A stretch of 64,000 nucleotides of DNA from Hydractinia symbiolongicarpus (lineage: Eukaryota; Cnidaria; Hydrozoa; Anthoathecata; Hydractiniidae): assembly GCF_029227915.1 (NCBI RefSeq), contig NC_079885.1, positions 20,781,001-20,845,000 on the forward strand, given 5' to 3'. The notes under the pieces were generated by a model. It was not told the DNA's origin. It saw nothing but the letters and a program-made list of their open reading frames with translations, and did no database searches. Shown in pieces: positions 47,245 to 56,300 of this stretch. Within the stretch, counting starts at the first letter, position 1. Each line of letters begins with the position of its first letter. A program made the position numbers and the translations under genes.

Positions 47245-47840
47245 TTAACCCTATTCGGTCCGGGGTTTTTCGAACATACTATGACCGGGGGGGGGGGGGC
47301 GGATTCCGCCCCCCCTTAATAACTTTTCATAGGATTGTTCAAATTGAATCAAACTTGGCACACTTATAGTACGTCATAAAAGGAACAAAATGAAGGCAAT
47401 AAATTTTTGCTTGCGTCAGCACATTTTATGTGACATCATCAGAAGCTTAAAAATTGTTAAAAATGCCACTATCTGCTTAAAATATAATTACTTTTGTTCT
47501 AGAACGAATTTTTACATTCTGTTTGAAGTTTCTGAAAGCTAAATAAAATTTTTTTAACAAATCTTCCGGTTTTCACATGGATCGAATAAAAAATTGCCAA
47601 AAATTATATTTTCCCCATTATAAGGATTTCATAGAGATTTTAGGGGTAGTTTCGAGTAATGGCCAATATCAAAGCCTCTGAAAGGTATGGGACCTAAAAA
47701 TTTAGCATGCAGGTGTCTAATAGATAAATGTTGAAACTCAGTAAGTATCATAGCCATATAAGAAAGCAATCAGGAGTTATTAAAAAAAAGCCGTCAGGGG
47801 GGGGGGCGGATTCCGCCCCTCCCGGACCGAATAGGGTTAA
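47245..47840. mobile_element. piggyBac-type MITE, 588 bp, TTAA target duplication
   Basis: The element spans 47249-47836. It starts CCCTATTCGGTCCGGG and ends with the exact reverse complement, a 16-bp terminal inverted repeat, and is flanked by TTAA at 47245-47248 and 47837-47840. G-rich hairpins (GGCGGA-T-TCCGCC) sit just inside both ends. There is no transposase. TTAA sites and CCC-starting ends are the hallmarks of piggyBac superfamily elements. The host unit without the insert is visible next door at 47928 (AAGTCTTAAAGCTGT), confirming the boundaries. A shorter relative is at 60513. Confidence 0.93.
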
Positions 47841-48094
47841 AGCTGTCAAATATGATGGAAGACGTTTATACTATACCTATCCATACACTTTAAAAATGAT
47901 ATTTGTCCTCTCAGAAATGTCACAGTAAAAGTCTTAAAGCTGTTAGATTTGAGGGAAGTCGTTCTACTTTGCACTAAACAGAATTTATGTTTTCTGCGAA
48001 CAATTTTTTAACAAAAATAAAAATAATTTTGAATATTATTTCTTTTTGTCTGTTCAGTATTCATATTACTGCGGAAATTTTATCATTTTTGAAC

Positions 48095-48190
48095 ATGATA
48101 GTTTAGTAGGCGACGTTTCGGGAGATCCTTCTCCCATCATCGTCAAAAGTATAGACCTCGCAAGCTCGGTCTATACTTTTGACCTCGGGT
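48095..48190 (-). repeat. Hairpin pair with hammerhead-like core
   Basis: A 16-bp perfect inverted repeat (48142-48157 and 48168-48183, GTCAAAAGTATAGACC) adjoins, on the minus strand, CGATGATGGGAG, a short loop and CTCCCGAAACGTCGCC. GATGA, then stem GGGAG/CTCCC, then GAAAC is the order of a hammerhead ribozyme core, as found at the ends of Penelope-like elements. The two bases before GATGA are A and C where the active core has C and U, so a working ribozyme is unlikely. Confidence 0.4.
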
Positions 48191-48618
48191 AATATTTCTC
48201 GGTATAGATAGACAAAACAGTTTATATTGTATTATTATAACGTTGTTTATGGTCTATCTACGAAGAAATATGTATTTGTTATGTAGCAATAGAGAGTATT
48301 TTAAGGGTAACCTTTTAAATAGGTTGGGGGCTTGGTGATAAGGCTATTCTAGCCTTCTTCTCGCTCCTTCTATTTTTTTCCTCTTTAGCTAACCATTTTA
48401 GCATATGCAATCATATCTCTAGATTATACGATATAATAATAGCTTAAGATTTTTATCCTACTTTTACGGAAAACTGTAAATTCTTCAACAGCAAAAAAGG
48501 AAAAAAGAAAAAAAAAAGAAAAAAAAGGAATATTATGCGATATTACGTCGGTTATGGCTTATCTACAGGAAAATATGATTGTGTTGTGAGGATGTCGGAT
48601 AATGAGAGGGTTCATGTG

Positions 48619-49820
48619 TAAGTAAGTAAGTAAGTAAGTAAGTAAACATTTATTTACCTAAGAAATGACAATTTACATTACTAAAAGAATAAATTAGCAA
48701 TTAGGAAGGAGACTTTCCCGATAGCCAATGCTAAACAAAGGAGAAAGCCACCAAGAAAAATGTGAAATATTTTCATATGTCAGTAAATACTGTAAGTTTA
48801 CAAAGATTAAAATGAAAAAGCATTATTGATTATAATTAGTATAAATGAAAATTCAGTACCATATAGTCAAATAGAAAAAAGTAATGAGACAAAATAATGA
48901 AGAGGAAAGCTAGTTGATGTATTGACTCATGTAGAAACTTGTAGCTAGGGATTTGATTGTGCTTAATTTACAGTTTGTGAGGTTAGTATCAGGATAATTT
49001 CTTTGCAGATTGTTCCACTGTAATGTGGAGATTCTAGAGAATGAAAAAGATCCAAACGTCGATGTGTTAACTGTTGGTTCAATAAGCAAACCAGTTGTGT
49101 TACATCTAGTTTCATGAGAATGTGAGATTCGATCAAATTTGAGTGAGGTAAGTGTGTCAGATGGGAGGTTAGAGTTTAGGAATTTGTGGATAAATTGAAT
49201 GTTAAGGACTTTAACTAGGTCGAAGAATTTAAGAATTCCAAGTTCTGCAAATATAGGCAAAGATGGAGATCTTGGTTCACTGAAGGTGATCAGCCTAAGG
49301 GCAGCCTTTTGGAGGGTAAGTATTCTGTGGGCTACTGTGGTGTCTCGAGTGCCCCATACTTGGCAAGCATAGCTTAAGTGAGAACTAAAGATAGCATGGT
49401 AAATGTTTAGCAGGGATTTTAGGGGAACATAGTGACGAATTTTAGATAACATCCCATTGGCTCTTTGAAGTTTAGTAGCCACAGATGAGACATGATACTT
49501 CCAGGAAAGATGTTCATCAACATGAACACCCAGGTATTTCACACTTTTGCTAGGATAAATGCGCTTACCGCATAGAATCAAAAAAGGTAAAAATTCAAGC
49601 CTACGAGATTGGGATCTAAATACAAGAAACTCTGTTTTGCTGGAGTTCAGTGATATTTTGTTGGCATTAAGCCAACACACAAGGCGTTTAAGATCAGCAT
49701 TCATCCCTCTACAAAGGGATTCTAGTGATTTTGAGAATTTCAGCAGATGAGTGTCGTCAGCAAAATGATAGGTCTCTGACGATTTGATACAATTATGCAG
49801 ATCATTAATATACAACAAGA
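48619..49820 (-). mobile_element. 5'-truncated LINE (non-LTR retrotransposon) with TTAC tail
   Basis: The element encodes the C-terminal half of a reverse transcriptase, from LLYINDLHNC and FADDTHLL (the [FY]ADD catalytic box) through WLNANKISLN, KTEFLVF, VKYLGVHVD, WGTRDTT and the C-terminal SFYMSQYIN, ending near 48910. A ~290-bp 3' untranslated part and a run of TTAC units follow (GTAA on the plus strand). ATGTG is found at both borders (48614-48618 and 49821-49825). The matching left arm of the host palindrome shows the uninterrupted text GATGTGTCGAG, so the duplication and both borders are well supported. The reading frame runs past the truncation point into host DNA and so gains about nine foreign residues. 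It is dead for lack of its 5' half. The clade is not determined; I would place it in the jockey/CR1/L2 assemblage. Confidence 0.9.
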
Positions 49821-49944
49821 ATGTGTCTGGTCCATTTGGTTGGAGCAATTTTATGAAGGTGTGTCGGACTTTTTATGTCGGGTGTTTATGTTGTACTTCG
49901 TGTGTCGGGTCCCCTTAGTCCGGTGTTAAATGAAGTTATTGCCC

Positions 49945-50785
49945 AAAAGAGGGCATACGCTGTCGACAAAAAGATTCCGTGCTCTCGTAATGAAAGTGTA
50001 GTTCAAAGATTGCAGAAGTGGACAAACAGATAAAGTTTATTGAAAACTTGCGTTTCGACAACTGAGAAACTAAAAACTTCTTGCATTGTGGATATCTTGA
50101 TAATCGAAACAACTGGCGCAATAACATATTTGTGTAGGGCGTTTAAGAGGGCGTTGGGTGACCCTAAAGCATCCTGTAAATAACATGTATAACTCTGCGT
50201 GGAATTTTCGTGGAAATTTATTCGGTTTTTCCCTCGACCTCTGAGACAATCTTTTCCTGGTTAAGAGAAACTACCCTAAAGCTAGATAGCTATTATATCT
50301 ACATTTTCGTATCATGCTTTATATGTGAACTTCTACTCGTGCTTATTGTATATATCTAGCTCCTGGTGTCATAAACACTAGCTAGCTACGCGCCTTCTCT
50401 TTTAAAAATAGTAAGAGTAGCTATGTAGCTAATAACAGTAACAGTAGCTAATAAGAATATGCTAAATAAGAATGCCAAGATAGGATTTCAGGTTAAAAAC
50501 AATAGCTATAGGTCTTTTATTTATTTTGAGCCATCATATGACAATTTAAACAGAAAAAGTAAAAAAGAAAGTCTAAATAAGTTAATTTTATTAAATCACG
50601 CCAGATCATAAATAAACTAAAATTTTTGTAGTTTCTGTTATTCCGACTAGAGTTCAAGTCATCTTTAGAGAATAAAATATTTTACAACAAGTGGCCGTTA
50701 TATATATGTAACATTAAAATAGTGATCGTTCTTAGGACATTAAACCATGGTTTAATGCAGGTTTGAGTTTATAGTTTATTTATAC
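49945..50785. other. No gene recognised
   Basis: AT-rich DNA with GTAGCTA-like simple repeats around 50385-50460 and a perfect 20-bp palindrome CATTAAACCATGGTTTAATG at 50738-50757. Confidence 0.55.
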
Positions 50786-50789
50786 TACT

Positions 50790-51030
50790 ATTGGACTACA
50801 TTGTCCTTCAGCATGACGTCATTTAACAAGTTTTTAATGCCAATTATGTGAGCAACGCCATTGCATGTATGGATGTGCTTACGTATCACACTATTCTTAT
50901 CACTCCATGCATGTTCTAAGGTTCTTTCATACAATGTAAGTTTAGTTTTACCAATGTATTGTGTGTTGTATACATCCAGGATAGGAGAACTGGTAAACAA
51001 CATTTGATTTAGACAGAAGAGGTGTAGCAT
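50790..51030 (-). pseudogene. Penelope-like element fragment, GIY-YIG region
   Basis: One frame reads TQYIGKTKLTLYERTLEHAW, then SDKNSVIRKHIHTC. This is the start of a GIY-YIG endonuclease domain as in the C-terminus of Penelope-like retroelement proteins (YIGKT, then R..EH, then S.+..H...C). The upstream part (CLNQMLFTSSPILDVYN) is probably a degraded cysteine-containing linker. No intact upstream reverse transcriptase is attached on this strand. Confidence 0.65.
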
Positions 51031-51080
51031 CCTTCGTGTTTGTAAAAAATTCCAGTTTCAAATTCTATCGCAGATATGCT

Positions 51081-51340
51081 GTGGTGCCGTAGTTCAGTGG
51101 TTATAACTCTCACACTTTGTGCCCGGGTTTGATTCCCCCTGACGGTGATTCAATATGGGCAAGTGAATGCCACCATAGCTCAGGTTAACCCAAGTCATGT
51201 GAGGAAAATTGTGGAGATGGCACACTGTGTGGGCCGTTGGATGTTGCAGGGAGTTGTCTAGTAGAGTGCGGACCCTAATTGGGTCTGTGTAGCTCAAAAT
51301 GAGCATTAAATACTCTAGGACTCCCCGTCTAAGTCATAGT
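51081..51340 (+). mobile_element. tRNA-derived SINE, copy 2
   Basis: Head TAGTTCAGTGG and B-box GGTTTGATTCC, then the same body as the 1781 copy (AGGTTAACCCAAG, GTGGAGATGGCACA, GCAGGGAGTTGTC). It extends to a unique tail around 51305-51340. It separates two Penelope fragments of opposite orientation. Confidence 0.85.
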
Positions 51341-51421
51341 CTCTCCTGGAAATAATAGGCAGGGTATATCCCTCGAAATTTGTGAGGCTATCCATGTAAA
51401 ATATGCACTTCATCATCATCA

Positions 51422-51775
51422 TATTTTGATAATACCCTCTTTGTAATCAAACCAGAAGATATACCACACATAAATGCATTGTTTAACAACCTTAATGAAA
51501 ACTTAGTGTTCACAGTTGATCTATTCACAGATGTCGTTCCATACTTTCTGGCCTTAGAACTGAATCCGGATGGTCTTGCTCTGATACAAACACTGGTCTT
51601 TACACCAACTATATAAGTTATGTTCCATGAAATTTTCACTGCCTTGTAAACTGTGCTATCAAGATCTGCTGCCCAAGAAAACTGTCAAGTGAGATTTCCA
51701 CAATCAAGAAGTTTGCATCATGTAATGGTTTTCCAAAACAAGTTTCCAATTCCATCATATACATAAATTATTGAA
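51422..51775 (+). pseudogene. Penelope-like reverse transcriptase fragment
   Basis: The first frame reads YFDNTLFVIKPEDIPHINAL, then FNNLNENLVFTVDLF and VPYFLALEL. This corresponds to the catalytic YxDDT region and the sections after it in Penelope-like reverse transcriptases. The second catalytic Asp is Asn. After a frame shift and a TGA where Trp is expected, a second frame reads CAIKICCPRKLSSEISTIKK, then FASCNGFPKQVSNSII, the family's following block. It is clearly dead. Assignment rests on recalled family patterns. Confidence 0.7.
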
Positions 51776-51971
51776 CAAGTCAAATAATACACCTGTAACC
51801 GAGGGGACAAAAAGACTGTTTCCATATGGTTCGGAATACCTTACTGTGGAGAAAACAGTGTTTCCTTGATAAAATCATGTATATATTCGTAAAATCTGTC
51901 GGAGCCTGGTAAAAGATAAATTTGTTTATTTTAAAATTATGTACAACACAGTTATGTACAATTATGTGCGA

Positions 51972-52011
51972 CCCTCTCTTTCCCAAGAAACCTTTCTTTG
52001 GAAAGAGAGGG
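51972..52011. repeat. Hairpin, 19-bp arms, 2-base loop
   Basis: CCCTCTCTTTCCCAAGAAA and the reverse complement of TTTCTTTGGAAAGAGAGGG pair with a single mismatch around CC. It stands alone in non-coding DNA. Confidence 0.85.
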
Positions 52012-52014
52012 AAT

Positions 52015-53260
52015 ATTCACTGAATAATTTACTCATCAAAAATGATGCCATAGTTTTCAAAGCCATGAATCAGATTGCTTCTGATTACATGCCCTCAAAA
52101 TTTCTTTTGGCAAAAAACTGCCACAATCATCAAACAGGCACATTTTAATTGTTTTTCTAGTTTTCCCAATCTACCTTGGGTGGCACAAGCCCATACCTAG
52201 GAGCAGTAGTTGAAATAATGGCATGACAAGTGCATTAATCAAAAGGTTTTTTGTGTGAGGTGTTAAACAAGATGCAATGATTCTAATTTTAAAATAATTA
52301 ATATTTTTCAATCTATGTCATTAATGTGCTCTTCCCATTTTTTGATCAAATATTACCCTGAGGTATTTAACTTTTTCGCTCCTTTTCAAAAATCAAAAAA
52401 GCCTGGAAACTTGTCTGTACTTAATAGGTTATTAAGGCAGCTATGTCTTCTTCTGAACTGTTTGTTAACCTATATTTGACCTAAATTTTTTAATATCAAA
52501 TGTAACATAAATTAATTGTGTTGGCATGCTATTGCACTTATCTGCTTAGATTTACTGGCAGCATTCCTGTCAATCTGAAAGTTCAGACAATTTGACAGTG
52601 ATAAGAGAATACTTAACCATACTTAGAGAACCCAAGGTATAAAATGATGTTTGACTTGTATTACAGAGCTTAAAAAGTTGGTTAACAAGTCTTTTTAAAT
52701 TCTTTCACATTTCAAGAATTTCAGATTTAATTATGCTGCATAAATTATGATGTCATATTTAAGTAATTGCAAGTTTTGACATTTTCTGTCATCAGTAATT
52801 CTAGACCTGTTAAGGGATGTGCATTCAAACTTTATTAATGCATAGATATAAAGGTGAATTGATTAACATAAATTTTTTGCCTTGGGTTCCCTTTAATGTT
52901 TATGTAAACATTCCTAAAAAACGTTGACCAAAGTGAATTTTATCAACTTAAATCAGTTTAGATGTACTTTGAATCTCATATAAATAGTCTGTTATTACAG
53001 TTCAGGTAGCCTTGTAACTTTCCTCAAAAAATTATTTTTGTAATTCTTAATAATCTTTTTCCTCAAAAAATTATTATGAAACTGTTTTAAGAGTTATGGG
53101 TTATATAATGAGATTCTTATATTAAAAGCCTGTGTTATAATTTTTGATTATGAGCTTTTTTAGAATAAAAGTTTTAGGAAATTTGCCATAAACGTGCCAC
53201 TGATATTTATTTTTGTGGATTTATCTTTGCAGAAATTGATCACCTAATCATTTTTGTTTT
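52015..53260. other. Intergenic upstream of URI1
   Basis: No gene. It contains the left member of an inverted repeat pair (52653-52813) and repeats of CCTCAAAAAATTATT (53023, 53062, and again at 55330). Confidence 0.55.
52653..52813 (+). repeat. Dispersed repeat, left member of inverted pair
   Basis: GAGCTTAAAAAGTTGGTTAA, then CAAGTCTTTTTAAATTCTTT, TTTAATTATGCTGCATA, ATTATGATGTC and TAGACCTGTTA are all found in reverse complement at 54346-54525. AAGGCAGCTATGTCTTC occurs at 52434 and again at 53876, hinting at a longer shared unit. Confidence 0.8.
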
Positions 53261-53312
53261 TAGAATAAATTGTAAATAGTAGACGTTACATACAAGCATG
53301 TAGTTAAAAGAT

Positions 53313-56300
53313 ATGGAAGATCTCAGCTACCTGGATAAATTGAAATATGAACAGAAAAAGGTAAAATAGGTATTTTGTGTTGGTACCGTATTACTTCCTC
53401 AACAAACATGTTGGATTTAGGCCACTATTGGGTCATATATCTTTGAATGTTTGTTCACTGTTAAGCGTCACATTGAGAATTTCGTTGTCACTATTGCTTC
53501 ATTTTGCTTAGGTTAAAACCCTTTTATCAAAAAGAAAATCGATTTTTTCTTTTGTAGTGCAGAGTCCAGTCTTTCTAATTTTTGCCAGGACACATTGTCA
53601 ACAGAAATGCTAATGTGTTAACAACATAGGCAGTCACAAAAATTGCTAATGTGAAAAATGGTGAGAGTCCAAGTTTGTTTGTCAACAAGTCAATGAAGTC
53701 AAAACTGCTTATAGAAATAGATACAACTCCTAACTCATTTGTTTAGGGATTTTCTGAAAAGGTTCGTATGCAATTCATATAATTCGTATCAAAAAGTTTA
53801 AACCCCAACACATGTCCATACATTATGGAATTTTGTAAACATTGGAATCTTATCTGTATTTTGCTTGATAATTAAGGCAGCTATGTCTTCCTTAAACAAC
53901 AACACATTTTGTGCTAAAGGACTCCAAATGTGATTGTATTAAGTTCAAACAATACATTATTTTGTTCTTAAACCATGTACAGGCCTTTTCATATGGCTTT
54001 CGTTTGATGAAACAAATAGTTAGTAGTGTTCATACAATGATATGGAAAGACGATTCCCTACAATCCACATACCACTGCATCTGGTATTTATGTTTGTTTG
54101 CTTGTCCCAAACCTCTTAAGTTTTTTCCAATGACCAAATAACTCAGGATCTGTGACTTGGTTTGCAATAAAATGTTCTGCGTAAGGTTACAGGCCTTGTA
54201 TATTTATTTACAGAATTTGATTGCACACGAACATGCAGATCCTATGTTATAGGGTCATCAGCAAAAAATTAAGAGGCCTAAAGGAGCAAACAAGTGTCAT
54301 TTTGGCAAAAAATTTTTAGGTTAATCTATTCACCTTATGCATGCATAACAGGTCTAAAATTACCGATGACAAAAATGTCAAAATTTGCTATTACTTAAAT
54401 ACGACATCATAATGTATGCAGCATAATTAAATTCTTCAAAAGTGAATATCTTGAGAATGAAAAGAGCTGTTTAAAGAATTTAAAAAGACTTGTTAACCAA
54501 CTTTTTAAGCTCTTTAATATAAGTCCAACATCATTGCATTTAAGCAAAGATCATGTTTTTGAAGATGTATTCTTTTTTTTCTTTTTAGGTTTTACAGGAA
54601 AACGAGAAGAGTCGTGCAAAAAAGTAAGTATGTCTGTTATTGAAAAAGTTTTTGAAATTATGAATATGACAAAAGTTGGAGTTAAGTCTTGAACCTGCAA
54701 CCTTATGATTACAAGTGAATAACACAACCATTACTCTATTGAATTATTATTAAAGTTATTAAAAAAACATGGTAATGGACATAATAAGTCCGTTCCATAC
54801 ATGCAGTCTTATTTATTTGATTTTGGTTTATTTTTATTTAGAACAGAGATACGGGATGAATACATCAAATTAAAGGAGAAGCTTCAAACTTTTTCCGATG
54901 AAATCACAAGACCCACTATGGTTAGTCAAATTGTTTCGAATGAATTTTTTTCTTGCTTTTAATTTTTTTTTGATCTTTATATTTTGTTTATTTCAGGTAC
55001 CTATTGGTGAGATAGCATTCTTTCCAGGGCATTTCATTCACACAAATGAAATCACTGTCCTTCTTGGAGAGAACTGGTTTGTTGAACGCTCATCTAAACA
55101 AGCATTAGAAATTACTGAAAGAAGAATAAAAAGTAAGCACATTTATTTTACAAAAAATGTGTATAAGTAAGATTTGTGTATCCGAAACACAGAAAAAATA
55201 TAATTTTAGGGTGCTAGTTCTTTAATGGTTAGTGTTATGTGTAGGAGTTTTGTTAGGCCAAGATATGAGATATTTTACTAAGCTAAGGCAACATTGAAGT
55301 AATCTCGCTGATCCCTAGTATGCATTTTCCTCAAAAAATTATTTTTCGATAATAGCATTTAGTAAAATGTTTATAATCAGCATGTGCAGACTGCAGGGTA
55401 TCAGGATGTCCACTCTTTGACGAAGTTTGCCAAAATGTAAAAAAAAAAGTCAGCAAATCAATAATTTCTTTCAATGTCATAAATGTAACGTTTGAATAGC
55501 CAAGTAAATCTATTCTTATTTTTTAAAATATTTGCAAGGATTGACTTTCAAACCTGTTTCTAAAGAATCACATTACTTTTTTACAGTCTGTTTTAATAGT
55601 ATTTATAAATTTCCATTTTTCGGATTATATAAGCCTTATTGATATATCTATAATCAGTTGAAAAAAAATATTAGAAATGTTAGGGAAATTAGAGTTGATA
55701 TTATAAATGGTTAACATTTATCATCTTTGTTAATCAAGCAAGTAATATGAATAACAAGCCTCCACCAATTCCAAAGCAATCCAATGTAATATATATATTA
55801 TATTAATATTATTTTTATTGCTATTTTTATTGTTGATATTTATCAGTGATAAAGACATGGTCAATGAATATGTTTATTCTTTTGGTTACATGTGACACGA
55901 GGACCACATTTGTTTGCATATTTTCTTAATTTTGTCTGATATGTTTGATCGTTCATTTTATTTTTAAGATTATAGATGTTTTAACGAATCGATTTTTCTT
56001 CTTCACTTTTTATATTTTTTTGTAAATATTAAATTAGCAACATTTCAAATGACCTGAAGCAAAAAATATGAAAGTTCTACAAGATGCAGACTATTTCTAC
56101 ATGATATTAGTTTTGTGTTTATGTTTAAAACGCATTATTGTTTTGAACTTCTCATACTACATTTTAAATATATTTGTTTTAGTGGTCGATGCTCAGTTGA
56201 GTGAATTGATGAAGGAATTTGATAATATGAAGGCACATATGGAATACACCAACCATTTTCAAGCTATTCAAGATGTAAGAATTTGTTCACAGCATCACAA

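Larger units (their letters stand above)
46650..47990. repeat. Degenerate ~130-bp tandem array
   Basis: The phrase ACAAATA or ACAATTA, followed by CCTCYCG-like sequence, an AAGTCYTNA block and CCAAT, recurs at about 46821, 46948, 47081 and 47209, with a further unit near 47900. Most units also share TATACTATACACTGAACAG-like text. Spacing is 127-134 bp. The copies are heavily diverged, so the array is old. It forms the interior of the palindromic element. Confidence 0.7.
46300..49940. mobile_element. Palindromic composite element with ~260-bp inverted arms
   Basis: The left arm, about 46320-46600, read in reverse complement, matches the right arm in order: ATAGAGAGTATT (48289), ATTATGCGATATTA (48531), GTTATGGCTTATCTACAG (48550), GAGGATGTC (48588), TTGGTTGGAG (49836), GTCGGACTTTTT (49863), TTATGTTGTAC (49887), GTGTCGGGTCC (49901), GGTGNTAAATG (49922). 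The right arm is broken by an A-rich-tailed insert (about 48308-48527) and by a LINE (48619-49820). Between the arms lies a degenerate ~130-bp tandem array with a TTAA-flanked MITE inside it. No transposase frame is visible. It could be a foldback transposon or a large non-autonomous DNA element. Confidence 0.75.
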
